Below, piece by piece: positions 45,259-57,547 of a stretch of DNA of 64,000 bases. Below the pieces are notes generated by a model, which was not told where the DNA came from, searched no databases, and saw only the letters and a list, made by a program, of their open reading frames with translations. Source of the DNA: Rhizodiscina lignyota (lineage: Eukaryota; Ascomycota; Dothideomycetes; Aulographales; Rhizodiscinaceae). Each line of letters opens with the position of its first letter. Position 1 is the first letter of the stretch. Location: positions 3,100,001 through 3,164,000 of the forward strand of contig ML978123.1 in assembly GCA_010015805.1 (NCBI GenBank), written 5' to 3'. A program made the position numbers and the translations under genes.

Positions 45259-46218
45259 ATAGAGGGAAGATTGTTGGGAAGATGGAATGAACCAGGCCAA
45301 CAAGACGAAATGAGATTGTAGAGAGTTGCGTGGCTGCTTTGCCCCATGCTTTACCGCATCTGCGTACAGCATTTGAGATCAGTTGCTTGTCATGAGATCA
45401 TGAGTCTTATGAAAGGGATTGGAGGGGACCTGGAACGACCGCTGTATGCTTCAGATCAACTAAAGGGTCAGGATTGGATTAGCGTAAACTCTCAGTTTTA
45501 CAGCAAAATAATACATTTGCTCCTGAATTAAGTCACTAATAATCGGAGCAATCAAATAAGAACCACAATCTTTCATAAGATTAAAGTTCCATTCTAATTG
45601 TCATTGGGATGGAGGAGCCCGGAAAACGCCGCGGCCCTGACTTCAACTTCAATTCCTCGCTCTCTCACCGCCGAATCAAAATTGACATGCCGCTGCTTTC
45701 GCACCTCGTCGGCATCATTCGTCACCCCCGCCGGGCGGATACGCATACCCCAGATTAAGCTTGAGCTAGCGACGACCCCAGATTCTTAGATCGCCGACCA
45801 AGAACGGGAGATATGAGCCAAAGGATAAGTAGTTCCAGTCTTAGTAGTGCTTAGTCGAATTCGCGTAGACTTCTTCGTCAGCTGTTCAATTATCGGTTGG
45901 AAAAAGGATGTTCATTTTCCGCTCTCCACTCGCCCGTTATTTGATCACTTCCCATCCTATTATCAGGCATCTTTACCATTTTCGGCCATGTCGGTGGCTG
46001 GTCTAGATTTCGCTAAGTTGAGCGACGGTGAGCCTCGTTTAGAGAGCATTGTTTTCTCGTCGGAATTTTTTATCCAATGCCATGGGCTTTGAGAATATAA
46101 TGATTTGGCAGCCTCGCACGCGTTACGTGTGCAAGAGCTACTGTCACTTATAGTCTCAATTTTTCTTCAAGAAAAAGAACTGGCCTCGGAATTCAGGTCC
46201 AAAGACAACACGATCACC
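45259..46218. other. Intergenic region, promoter of the TRI12-like transporter
   Basis: About 1 kb with short unsupported frames. The in-frame codons just before the transporter ATG (from 46105) look like leader sequence, not protein. Confidence 0.5.
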
Positions 46219-48318
46219 ATGTCTGTTGACAAGACCGCTCACGTCGAGCATACCGATGACGGCTTAACCAGGCACGACTTGGACACGGAGGATGTCAGGG
46301 GCCGTGACTTCACCGTCGAGGCATCGAATCTGCCACCGGGCTATTTCCGAAGTCTGACGTTTCTTGGCTCCATGTTTGCCATCGGCGCCAGTTTTGCAGC
46401 AGGCGTGGGTGGGTTCTCCTTTGCGGCTCCAATTCTCGCTCAGATCAATGCGGATATCGGTCCTGACGCCAATCTGACTTGGGTCGCGCTGAGCTACCTT
46501 TTAACTACTTCAATCGGCATGATTTTCGTCGGTCGCGTTACGGATATTTTTGGTCGGAGATGGTTCTTCATCACTGGAAATTCCATTGGCCTCTTGGGAA
46601 GTATTGTCTGTGCAACAGCGCCGAATATTCCTGCTCTCATTGCAGGCGAGACCTTAATTGGTGTTGGAGCCTCAGTCCAACTGTCGTATGCCTGTTTGTG
46701 CCCTTTATCAACTTACTCCTGGACTTAACTGATCTGGCAATAGTCGCTGTTGGTGAGATTGTCCCAACGAAGTGGAGATTCCTTGCACAAGCATTCGTGT
46801 ACAGCTTCCAAGTCTGCCCCAAAGACGGCATCCAAACTAATAGCCGACAGGTTTTCATGGGCAATCCCGACGAGTGGGTTTGCGGCAGCCATTGCATATG
46901 CATTCTTGCAGACCAACGCGGGTTGGAGAGGGTGAGCCTAATCCTGGAACGCTGTGAGAAGCCACCACTAAATAGAATACAGCATCTACTACCTCCTAAT
47001 TGCCCTTAATGCTATGACCACTGCTGCATGGTATCTCTTCTATCGACCTCCTTCATTTGAGATGAAGCATGGCAGAGGCCGCAAGCTGCAGTTCCTCAAG
47101 GATTTCGACTATGTAAGACTTACCTCGCCGAACTCCTTGAGCATGTATGATCTGACTTTCGCAGATCGGTACCCTAATGGTTACCCTCGGCCTTATGCTC
47201 TTCCTCATGGGCATCTCTTGGGGTGGCGTCCTGCACCCTTGGAAATCTGGCCATGTTATCGGCACCATCGTGTCCGGAGCCATTCTCCTGATCGGATTCT
47301 TCTTCTACGAGGCATATATGCCACTTAAGGAGCCGCTAATGCCCGTCCGGTTGTGGCGTAACAAGGGATGGTCAGTCATTATCATCTTGTGGTCACTCGG
47401 TGCGGCCGTGTACTACGCTTTAGCAATCCTGTGGCCGAGTATGGCTGCTGTCCTGTATGCTGGCACCCATGGGACCAGTTGGATTGGCGTGTTCAGTTCC
47501 ATCTCTAGCTGCGGTATACTCTTTGGTGAATTTTGCGGCTGCCCCTGGAAGCGTTGGACACATTGGCAGATCAGAGCTGTCTTTACCATCGGGAGTATCT
47601 TCCTCGCATGTGAGCCTTCCATGAAGTGCTAAGATTTAAAATTCATCATTAACATTCTCTAGGCATGGCAACCTGCGATCCGGATACTCCAGTTCGAGCT
47701 GCAATCTTTGTTTTCCTCGCTGCCTTGTTCATCGGCTGGAACGAGATCCTCTGCTCAACGGTCTCAACCATCTGCATCGACGATCAGCGTGAAATCGGAA
47801 CAGCCACGGGCGTTGGTGGCTCGTCACGCTCGTTCATTTCCACAATTTGTTCCACGTATGTCTTTCCACCCCTTCATCGCTTCCACCGCGAATATAAAAT
47901 GCTAACGGCCATGACCAGCGTCTACACCGTCATCCTCTCCAACCGCCTCGCCCAAACAATCCCCGCACAAGTCCCTCCCGCCCTCGTCGCCGCCGGCCTG
48001 CCGACCTCTTCAGTTGCCGACTTCCTCACCGCGATCGCTGCCGGCACACCTGCCGCGTGGTCTGCTGTGAAGGGACTCACGCCTCAAATCCAAGCTATAG
48101 GGGTGCGCGCGTATCAACAGGCTAACTCCGACGCGTATAAGACAGTGTTCTTGAGCACGATTGCGTTCTCAGGGATCGGGGTGATCCTGTCGATCTTCTG
48201 TCCCAATGTGGACCATTTGCTCAGCAGTGATGTGGCGGTTACGCTGAGAGAAAGGGGCACGGAGAGGGTAGTTGGGGAAGGGAAGGAGGGGGCGGTGGAG
48301 GAGGAGAAGGCTGTCTAG
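46219..48318 (+). CDS. TRI12-family major facilitator (drug/siderophore-type, 14 helices)
   Basis: Seven exons (46219-46693, 46744-46798, 46851-46931, 46983-47112, 47165-47609, 47663-47855, 47919-48318) give 592 residues in one frame. Typical TRI12 blocks are present: D-I-F-G-R-R-W-F-F-I-T-G-N, G-V-G-A-S-V-Q-L-S-Y-A, V-G-E-I-V-P-T-K-W-R, T-N-A-G-W-R-G (spliced), F-I-G-W-N-E-I-L and D-D-Q-R-E-I-G. The C-terminal half contains I-P-A-Q-V-P-P-A-L-V and A-Y-Q-Q-A-N-S-D-A-Y-K-T-V. These plasma-membrane proton antiporters export toxins or import siderophores. No biosynthetic genes adjoin it, so I cannot infer the cargo. The first intron has a GTTTGT donor, as in the MCT-like gene. The exon 2 donor is GTACAG, chosen because it restores F-S-W-A-I-P-T-S-G-F. 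Confidence 0.9.
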
Positions 48319-48460
48319 AGGAGACATGCATGACGGAATAGTGCTTTTGTATCATGTATTGTCCGTCGTCTTCCCTGTGGTCCCGCTTTGGATATCATAG
48401 TCATAATGAACCACTTGAAGCTACATCCACTGTCTCCAGCTGCATGTAAACCGTCAGAGA

Positions 48461-50131
48461 CTAGCTTTCGCCCTTCCGCCTCTCGATGACCTTCATCACA
48501 TCCGTAGCACTATCTTTATCACCCTTCCGCTTCTTCGGTCCCCTCTTCCTTTTCTTACCACCCCTCTCCCTACCTTCCATATCTCCCTCATCGTCATACG
48601 ATGCGCCTGTACCCTTCCACTCCGACAGCTTAACCTTTCCATCGTCTTCGGCTTCTTCGTCACCGAACCTACTGGAACCGAAGCCCATATCGATGTCTTC
48701 CATGTCGCGATCTGTAGCAGATAGCATGGCAGCGCGGCGTTTGAGACGTGCTGCTTCCTCTGGATCTTCAACGTCGGTTGCAGCTTCGTCTCCTAAAGTT
48801 TTGCTGGCCGCATTTTTGAGTGCTGCTAGGACAGCAGGGTCATTGAGCGGGTTCGTCGGCTGCTCGAAAATTGGTTCACTCGATGTGGAGGTGCTGAAGT
48901 AGTTCCGTGTTGCTGAAGGCTTCGTTTCTAAAGATGATTCCGTATCCTTCTCTTTTGGAGGTGTAGTTTTCGATGCTGACGGCTTATCGTCTGCCACCTC
49001 ACCATCCGAGCTGTCTTCATCGTTCTCTCCAAGCGCTGCAAGTGGATCATACTCCGCGCCTACGCCTTCGAATATATCGTCGTCGCTGTCTTCTTTCGGC
49101 GGCGGAACCTGTTGTGGCAAATCTGCTTCTTCAATTCCAAGTGGCTTGGCATTTTTGTCTACCTCAAGCAATGGCTTGGATTCCGTTTTCGTCTCTTCTT
49201 CAGCTTTTGCCTTTCGAACTTTGCGCTTCACTTTCCCATCCTCGCCAACAACGATCAGCACCTCCCTGCCACGCTCATCCACTTCGATTCTCGGCTCCTT
49301 TTCGGCGCCAATTCTTCGGAATTTTGATCCCAGCTGAGGTCGTGCTGGTTGTGCTGCGGCTGCCGCTTCAGCAGCAGCTTTTCGTGAAGCCTTCAGCTCC
49401 GCCAAAATCGCATCACGGCTGCGCTTAGCACCGGCAACGGGAGGTGGAGGCGCCATCTCACCTTTCTTGACAACCTTCTCACGTGCCACGGGCGCAACTT
49501 CTCGTTGCTCCAGCTCGTCAAGCTCCTCATCTACGCTCTTGGTGCTCTTCTCTTGTTGTTCATCCTGCTCAGATTTGCCATTCATGACATCCTCGCCTCT
49601 TCTCACTCGCTCCAGCAGCCTCCAGTCGAGGCCCTTGACTAAATGTGTCGCATCCACATCACCATCTGTAATATCCTCTCGCAGCTTCTCAAACGTCTGT
49701 TGGTCGATCTGGCCGAGCTTGACCTGCTCTTCCAGCGCTTTGATCCTCTTTCCACGATCATCAGCATCGTCGTCATTACGGTCCTTTGTGCGATCTTGGT
49801 AGCCTGTGGCGAGTCTCGTACCCTTTGGTGCGGCTGAGGATTTAAATTTCTTGTTAGCATGAGCTGTGGCATTGCGCTCGGCGAGCTGGCGCGCAAAATC
49901 GTTGTGGTGGGAGGCGCCTTTGACTGTGCGACTAAAATGGACTTTAGTTTAGGTTAAAAGCGTATAATCCAGGTCGAGGAGAACGTACGGTGTCATAGGA
50001 ATGCTAGATTTCGACCTCGAACCCAGCGCATCCGAAGAGGGCGAGGTGCTTACTTTTGGAGGGCTTACGGCATCATTTTGAGGGCGACTGGGAGTGTCGA
50101 GGACAAGTCTTCGGAACTGTTGGTTATTCAT
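48461..50131 (-). CDS. RED-like splicing-associated protein
   Basis: Two exons (50131-49989, 49931-48461) give 537 residues. The N-terminal part across the splice reads M-T-P-R-T-V-K-G, then N-D-F-A-R-Q-L-A-E-R-N, followed by A-T-G-Y-Q-D-R-T-K-D-R-N and F-E-K-L-R-E-D-I-T-D-G-D, V-K-G-L-D-W-R-L-L-E-R-V-R. This is the RED/IK N-terminal domain. The rest is charged, with Glu/Asp-rich and Lys/Arg-rich stretches and a basic tail (G-G-K-K-R-K-R-G-P-K-K-R-K). RED works with Smu1 in spliceosome activation in the nucleus. Metazoan R-E-D dipeptide repeats are absent, as in other fungi. The acceptor TTTTAG at 49932 follows a good donor (GTACGT). Confidence 0.88.
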
Positions 50132-50659
50132 CGTAGCTCAATTCGCGTCTCTCCAGCCACACTTCAATGGCCAGAAAACCAAATCTGAGTGTGGTCAAAA
50201 TATGCCAGTGGAATCTGGGCCGTATTATGAGCCCAGAGAGCATAGAATTATCGCTCTAAAGGTATTGTTGATGGTGTTGGTGGTGGTGTCTTTTCGGACA
50301 TCCAAGAAGTCGATCTTGGGTAAACTAGATATCGTATCGGAGCTTCCCGTTGAAATATTACGCCGTAAAGAGACTAGCGCATTGGCCTTCCACGCTACCT
50401 TAAAATTCTTGGCCGTGACGAGAGCTCACTCACAGGTTGCTGATGAACTTATAGTTATGAGAAGATTGCTTCCGCAAAGGACTAATGAAGTCGCTCTAGC
50501 ATTGTATAAAAGATGGCGAAGATGACCCGGCCCAGCCGCCCAGCTATTGATGTTCCCCAAGGCTGTAGCCTACCTCTAAGCCACGATTGGCGCAGGCCAG
50601 ACAGGTGACATATATCCTTCTACGTCCTTTTCATTCTTCAGTCTTCAATCTTCAGTGCT
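50132..50659. other. Divergent intergenic region with a weak open frame
   Basis: A plus-strand frame with ATG at 50202 (107 codons to 50525) has one hydrophobic stretch (L-K-V-L-L-M-V-L-V-V-V-S-F) and a basic end; without homology I do not call it a gene. Confidence 0.3.
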
Positions 50660-53167
50660 ATGTGCGATCGAAATATTGCCATGCCTAATGGCGGATCCAA
50701 TCGGTCTTGCGGCAAGCCTCTTGACCCCACAGATGCTGCGGTCAAAGCTGGGACGTTTATCCGCAGAATCCGTAACTGCCCAGCCGAACTTCTTGCAGTC
50801 AACAACGAGCTCAGCGATCTTCGATATGTCCTTGCGGAGGTGGAGAGACTCCATGATGGCGCAGAAGCTCCAAGAGAGTCTAATTTAGGGCGTACTTTGG
50901 AACGCTCTCAACAGCTTGTAGCGGAGATTCTAGGTGTGATCCAGAAGATCGAGGGCAATGATGGTGGCCGATTCTCTGTCATTGATAGAGTCAAATGGTC
51001 AGTCGTACAGAAAGAGAAGGTTGCGGGCTTAATCTCGCGGTTGAGAGAAGTACGGTTTCAATTTGATACGCTCATCGCAGCTAGTACTGCGTAGGTGTGC
51101 CCTCGACCGAGAGGAGTGCAATACTGACTTTTACAATATAGACGAGCAGTTCGACGGGTAACCTTAGTAGTCGAAGAGCTTCGCCTTGTTTCAACTCCTA
51201 CTCCCACTAGGATATCAAAGTCGGATGTCGATGAGCCAGCTGACGCTTCTTCACTCAGTGCAGACGACAAGATGGATTTAGAGAAAGGTCCAGATCAGGA
51301 GCTACTGACGTTGACAAAGGCTACACCATCATTCTCTACCGAGAAAGACGGTGCACCCCCTAGCTACGTGTCTCTTACTATGGTAAAGCCGCCGTCTTGT
51401 CAGGGGTGGTGCAGTTGCCGTTGCCACTGGCCAACGTATCTGAACACACCTGCTATTCTCAATCAGATCTTCGGTTCGCTATTCTTAGGTTACACCGGCT
51501 CTCCTCTCCGAAAAGTAGCATGTAATGTGCATTCGTGTGCAGCATATTCCAGCCGCGCAACAGCGCGAGCAACAGCGCGAGCAACTTATTTCTTTCCATC
51601 GTGGTTCTTCTCCAAAGCAATCGATGCTGCATTATAGCGGGGAGCATATGGAGACATCTCTACAAAAATTCAAATTAGAGGAGTCCAGGATCGAAATTCG
51701 CGAGTCTTTGATACAGTGGCAATCGGTGACATCGACATGCTCCAAAAGCTCTTCTCGGACGGCCTGGCGAGACCTACAGACATTGATCACCAAGGCACTA
51801 CTCTCATCTATGCCGCCGTTGCTTATCGACGAAAGCACATTGCCAATTTTCTGCTTAGCGTTGGGGCAGATCCTCATTATCCCAACAGAGATAGAATCTC
51901 CGCGTTCGATAGAGCGTGGGATGGCATCATCACTTGCAAATCCATACACGATCACTCGCATCATCAGATGCGGGAAGTATTCAACGACACACGAGAGCTA
52001 GATACATGGCAACTCACGCAAATTCACAAAGTTGTGCTTGGTCTGTTATCTTCTCGAAGCCTGGAGGAAGAACTCGAGTTCTCGACGCAGGACATCAACA
52101 CTGTCGACTCACATGACCGCACTCCGCTCTGGTGGGCAGTTGCAGTAGCTGACCTGAAGGCAGTAGGGACATTACTGGACTACGGCGCCGATCCTAACAT
52201 CGCTGACTGCGAAGGCACGGCGCCTTTGCGGAAGGCTACTGCTGCAGATAGCTTTGACATATTCCTGCTGCTGCTCAACCGAGGTGCTGACCCGAACTGG
52301 AGGACATTGCTTGGAATGCAAATAACCCATACTGTTATGACATATAATCTCGATCTCTAGTACCTCGAAGCTTCGCTTAATCCTGGATTGGACCTGAACG
52401 CACGAGGAGGATACAGTGGCAATACGCCGCTTCTGATCGCCATCAGAGCAAATAACGATACAAAGATGCGATGGCTGCTGGAACATGGCGTGGAAGTCGA
52501 TAAGCGAGACAGAGATGGATACACTCCTCTTATGTTGGCTGTCTTCAAGAATTTACATGAGTGTGCTAGGGGTTTGCTGGAGCACGGCGCGGACTGGACG
52601 TTGAAAGATCCGTACGGCAGCACTATCATCACGCTCACGGCAATGTATGGCGTGAGAGACACATACAACGTGCTCGCATCATTTGGCGCTGTGAAAGGCG
52701 TTGACAATCTGAAGGCAGCCAAAGACATACTGCTCCTCGATGGATTCGATCCGGGGGGCAAGTCTGCGTTCCTCCGCCTACTCAACACAGAAACCTGCGA
52801 GCGCTGCATGCTGGATGCAAGAGCTGGTGTCTCTGCTAGCGTGAGTTTAGGGTGTATCAAGTTCGAACTAGCACGCACAGATGAGAGTGCTGAGGTGTTT
52901 CACGATGCCGTCGACACGCACCAGGTACATCATACGCATCCGGATGCCCCAGAGTGCTTGTTAGATCGAGATTTGGAGGGCGAGGAGATGGTGGTCGATG
53001 AGGATGGCAGAGTCTATGTTCGGAGCTTGTTCTGGCCGGACCTTTGGATGCAGCAGCAGCCTGGGCAGGATTTGGTGGCACAGAATCGGGTGATGGCGAA
53101 GCAAGTTGATAAGGTTATTGCTAAGGCGGGTGATATGGAGGAGCAAGAGAAGCAGAAAGACGGCTAG
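50660..53167 (+). CDS. Ankyrin-repeat protein with NLR-type N-terminus, interrupted by two TAG codons
   Basis: Two exons (50660-51090, 51142-53167) keep one frame of 818 sense or TAG codons. Residues 1-150 resemble the helical N-terminal domain of fungal NLR/ankyrin proteins (E-L-S-D-L-R-Y-V-L-A-E-V-E, then K-E-K-V-A-G-L-I-S-R-L). Next comes a Cys/His block, G-W-C-S-C-R-C-H-W, with G-S-L-F-L-G-Y-T-G and later paired Cys. From about residue 330 are five or six ankyrin repeats (for example D-G-Y-T-P-L-M-L-A-V, L-L-E-H-G-A-D-W). The end is charged. In-frame TAG codons lie at 51635 and 52358; no splice option removes them while keeping flanking homology. Both equal CAG with one C-to-T change. It may be a recent pseudogene, or the stops may be recoded. 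Ankyrin proteins of this kind mediate protein contacts. Confidence 0.7.
51559..51585 (+). repeat. 12-nt tandem repeat in the ankyrin gene
   Basis: AACAGCGCGAGC occurs twice in a row plus a partial third unit and encodes A-T-A-R repeats between the Cys/His block and the ankyrin region. Confidence 0.7.
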
Positions 53168-54245
53168 TCGCAGAACATACTACATAACTTTTCCCCGCAG
53201 GCGTAAGAGCAGGGTACATAAGGGAACGCAGTATCGCATACTCATTATTGTCTTAGTACCGAATCACACCCCGCGTATAATAAGTTGCTCTCTCTTCACT
53301 AGACGTCCTCCGACACTTTAGACCAGGGCACTTGAAGTTTCATTTCATATGCTCTGGGCCGCGTTTGTCATGGTTTGCGCCATACTCTGAATTTCGTTTG
53401 AAGTATACGTGGACTACCATCCCGCCGAGAGTTCGCGACGGCGCAGCGCGCATTCAAACCCTGACAATCGCTCTTCTTCCAAGATGCCGTAGCGCCATCA
53501 AGTGGAGTTTGAAGTTCGTTGACTGTTCTGATGTCAAGTTGACACGAGGCCGGCATCATCGATTCAACCGCAGGCAGCTCTTCCTCTACCGCCTCATCCA
53601 GGCACTCCAGGTTCGCAGAGCTTAGCAGTTGCCCCTTCGGATATTACTCGCTTAAGATATCTCTAGCATCGTTTAGATTACTGAAATCCATTATTTTGCA
53701 CTAAAACACCGCCGCTAAGTAGCCTCCAGGCATACTGTGCTTCGTAAGACCATTAGGAGTACTAATTTCGGCGTTTGAAGGGACACGGGCTGTGTGATTC
53801 GAGGTTATAGTTCTATAGAGCATAGAAACTAATCTTAGAAGGGCTGCTGTTCATGAACTCATGACGCTGGTGACGGGGTTCAGAGCATCGCTCGCACTAG
53901 TCCAATACTCGCTCCAGTTGTTCTGCACCCACTGTGCTTTGCTTCTGTGGTTTTCCAGGCTCTGAATGCGTTCTCGGCACCGCAGCATTCAAGCATCGTT
54001 ATCTCTCCTTCTACCGCGTTCACCTAAAGTGCATCTCTTCTTGGAGCTGCAATGATTGCTGTCCTGTCAAATTGCTACAACATGTGCAGCGCCAGCTAAA
54101 TCATGTGCGGAGTTTCTATACGCGTAGACTACGAAACATATGAGTTCGAACATCAAATTGCTCAGATCCATTTGTTCTCTATTGTCAAGACCCGCCGACG
54201 TCGTCTTCAGTCTATATATGCTCCACAGCTAACAGCTCTTCCTGC
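53168..54245. other. Convergent intergenic region
   Basis: About 1.1 kb between the ankyrin and MYND genes. A 97-codon plus-strand frame (53332-53625) and shorter ones have no recognisable features. No repeat or RNA gene was seen. Confidence 0.45.
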
Positions 54246-55752
54246 TCAGAGGTCATACGGCGATACAACCCCCTTCCACTTCTCAACCGATGCTCGCTTC
54301 TCGCTGTACGTCTTGAAGAACTCCAAAAACTCTTGCTTCAAGCCACTGGTCTCAAACCCACCAGCCATGGTCTCTTCCAGTGTGGGCACTTCCCTATTGG
54401 CCATAGCCGACGCCCAGCCATTCGTACCGACCTCCAGAAACGCACACAGAGCCTCGACGTCTTGCGTCCGAAGCGCTTTCCCGTCCTCACGGAAAAGAAC
54501 AACGCTTCTGATCTGACCGCTCCATGGCAACCTCCCCGCCCATAACCTGGCTTTATCGCTGGAAGTCTCACTGTAGATGAGATCGGCTGCTTCGGAATTT
54601 CTGAGGTCATCATCCGATTTCCAACTCGCAGGATCCGGCAGGAGCGCCCAAATTCGGAGGGGCAGGCCGAGTTTCAGGGAGACGCCCAGAATCTGCGATG
54701 CTTGGACATTGAACATTGGATGGCATGCTGGTGCCGTGATCTGCTCATAGATGCCAGCATTCGACAAGGCCCTGTCGCCCTTGTTGTTGATACGGACGCC
54801 GTGGTATCGAAGGCCTGGGGATTGATCATCGCCAAGTCGAGTGAATGGAGCTGATGGAGGCGCAGGTGCAGATGGAGCAGCATCGTTCTCTTGGTCATCT
54901 CCTGCTCCGGTGGGTGTCTGGTTGATTTGAAGACCAGACCAGTCGGCACACGTCTCAGGGGTGTTGCATGTCAGCCAATCGACAACATGCTTGTAGTCTC
55001 GAGGATTCAAGTCTCGACCGTAACCTGCATGGAAAAGGTATGGGCCCCCCCTCTGTACGAGGCAGAGACCATTTGTGGCCTTGAAGATACTCTGATTTAC
55101 TGGACAAAGTGTTCTGGTGTCCTGGGGCCCTCTGAACCAGCAGTAAATCGGCGTTCCAATGTCTCGCTGAAGGGCCTGGTTCTTTCGCAGTACGAACGCT
55201 GTGGCCACCGCCTTCGCGTCCGTCATCTCTCGAGCTTTGAGCTCTCTTCTGATAGCGTTGATGTCCACCTCTTTATGATTGGTGTCCTTGATCTTCAGAA
55301 ACACCCATTGTGGATCTCTCTTCTCCTCGGGAAAAAGAATGGCACGGATGTATCCCTGTGGCACTTCTTTAAAGTCTTTTAAAGACTTGCATAGAGGCTT
55401 GTGGAGTTTCCAGTCGAGCTTCTGGCAGGTGGTCGAACAATAGTCAATATAGTCGCATTGTGGGCAACTCGAGTTTTTAGGCAGATCCGTGGTTGCGCAC
55501 ACGGCACAGCCTCTCTGCTCTTCTCGTGGACACTTGTCGGAGTCGGGAAGGGCACGGAATTGTTTCAGCGGCTCGTTGATGTGCTCTACAGTCTGGGTAA
55601 GGAGGTCTGCAAGGAGTTCCCGTGCCCAAGGTTGTCTTTGATCAATAGCCAGCGTGAGCTTGTTTGGAAGTTAGCTCTGTATGGACGTGAGAGTAACATT
55701 GCTGTCATGAGAATGGATATGGCGGACTTACTTGATCTACCATTGCCTCCAT
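54246..55752 (-). CDS. MYND-type zinc finger protein
   Basis: Two exons (55752-55732, 55658-54246) give 477 residues; the first exon is only seven codons (M-E-A-M-V-D-Q), and joins through GTAAGT...GCTAAC...AAACAAG. Residues 54-95 form the MYND finger: C-A-V-C, S-C-P-Q-C, Y-C-S-T-T-C-Q, D-W-K-L-H-K-P-L-C. Later is P-Q-G-Y-I-R-A-I-L-F-P-E, and a central Asp/Ala/Pro-rich spacer near residue 270 splits two folded halves. MYND fingers bind proline-rich partners; many fungal paralogues have no assigned role. Without the short first exon the long exon has no ATG near its start, which is why this start was chosen. No SET or methyltransferase domain is visible. Confidence 0.82.
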
Positions 55753-56626
55753 CTTGGAAAGAGCTTGGAAATATCATCAAAAAGTTGGGCCTGAGATCAG
55801 GGAAGAGTGCGGTGCTTTCATAGATGGGCCCAGAAGCCGTACTTGTGTTCTGGAGCCAATTTTTCCTCCGCGGAGCGAGATCGCACAAACGACAACGGCA
55901 GGTGTTAGTTGCCGTGAGGTCATGATCGTTGCCCCGTTCGAAAACTGCGAAAGCCACGTGTTATGTGTTATGTCGTGTGTCGGAAGCTTAAGCCGTAATG
56001 AGTGTTGGAACCTCTACCACACACGAGGCGACGCCACCACCGTCTTATATAAACATCGGACAGCTGAAATATGTACAAGTAACAGGCGATATTTACAAGA
56101 GTGTAATCGGCAAGCCATGATGACAGACGATCAGAAGAGCTGGGGTTGTTCGGCACCCGATCAGTAAGAAGCTAAGCCCAGTGGTTGCCGACAGCGGTAT
56201 CATAGAACACCGCATTTCCATCGTTGGAACTTTCTCCAATGCCGATAGTGGCTCCGAATTGCTGAAACAGATCTCCTGCAATACCGTTTTGTCAAAAAGC
56301 GTCCGCTGCTTCAGATTTGAGTACATTACTCAAATGGCCGTCTTTTCAATGCTTTGATGATCCAATTAAGCAGCTCGGGAAGCGCAGTCGACCCCAACGG
56401 CCATCGAAATGCAGTCCTCATTCGGAACGCTTTCTTTCTAAACGTGATGACCACGTCCGAGAAAGAACCCGCGGTGAGACGTACCCACGTGAGTGACGTG
56501 AATGCCTTATCTTGGGGATGTATCTCCAACTGGACTATGACTCTGCTAGATGGAAGGTATATGATCCCTGTTGCGATCAAGTGCCATGATACCGTTTCAA
56601 GGTTGTGCACACATTGTCGCCTACGC
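55753..56626. other. Intergenic region
   Basis: These 874 bases contain short frames on both strands with no recognised family. The longest (56326-56697, minus) overlaps the next gene out of frame and is treated as a shadow. Confidence 0.45.
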
Positions 56627-57547
56627 TCAACGTGGGCTGGTGTGTTCGCCAGTCGGCACCGGGGAGCCGCTGAGCTCGACTGGTTCTTGGGCTTCATTTC
56701 CAGGTAGCTCTACCTTAGCCTGCGTATGGCTACTGTCCAGTTCTTGTGGAGGCATTGGAGACCCAGCTTCAACTGGTGGGTACTTCGCTTTGTACACATT
56801 GGCAGATCCATCCAACTCTGGGACATTGCCTGCAGCTCCCATACGTTTGCGGTTGCGACGGAAGAGAAACCAGATCAAAGCGACGATAATTATCAAGCCC
56901 ACTACCCCTCCAACGACGCCACCAGCAATCGCGCCTGTATCGCTGGAGCTCGGTGTCGAAGTGGGAGACTGTGTGATGGAGGGGGTCGATGTTTTCGAAG
57001 AGGATTTGGTCGCTAGACGTCTCGAAACTTTAGCAAATCTCATCCTTGACTTTGCACTTGCACAATGGCTCCGCTGGAATCAACCCACGTTTCGGTTTTG
57101 CAGACTGTACCTCCAAATAAGCCTCCCCTGGTTGTAATGTGTGTGCAGAATTAGCACAGCCATCCGAATTCGAGTCACTGCTGAACCCTTTCAATGCGGG
57201 AGCACAGCAAAAGTATCCCTCGTTGTTATACAGCTGCCATGATGTATCTGCACAATATGGGCCGGTCTTTATGATGTCCGCCGTACAATTGGTGTTCCGC
57301 TTGTCGCAACAATACGCGTTGTAATAATTCAGGTTCTCCGTCGATGGGCTATTGAACCGAGATCTGTTAGCATTGGCGACGGCCATTCGAGTATCGAAGG
57401 GTATCAGTCGTACCAGAAAGCGCCGTGCGGGCAGCAGGCATGAAAAGGACCCCAAGTTGGACCGCAATCGACTTCTCCCTGGTTTGAAAAACATGAGCCG
57501 TTACGGCGGATAGCAAAACCTTCGCTGCTCATTTTCGGGCGCTTCAT
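56627..57547 (-). CDS. Cysteine-rich single-pass surface protein
   Basis: Three exons are predicted (57547-57414, 57348-57089, 57012-56627), about 254-259 residues depending on whether the Met at 57547 or 57532 starts translation. The N-terminal 120 residues hold about 14 Cys in pairs, such as [12 protein letters not shown], then N-A-Y-C-C and Y-F-C-C-A-P. A Ser/Thr/Pro spacer follows, then a Gly-zipper membrane helix ([14 protein letters not shown]) with an Arg-rich stop and an 80-residue cytosolic tail rich in Pro and Glu. No classical signal peptide is seen, so it may be a signal-anchor protein. Such fungal proteins are widespread, and I know of none with an assigned role. Intron 2 is the least sure: C-GTGGGT with the CTAG acceptor keeps the frame. 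Confidence 0.7.

Noticed and set aside
46105-46218. In-frame N-terminal extension of the TRI12-like transporter
   Set aside because: The Met at 46219 gives the usual acidic N-terminus; the upstream codons look like leader sequence.
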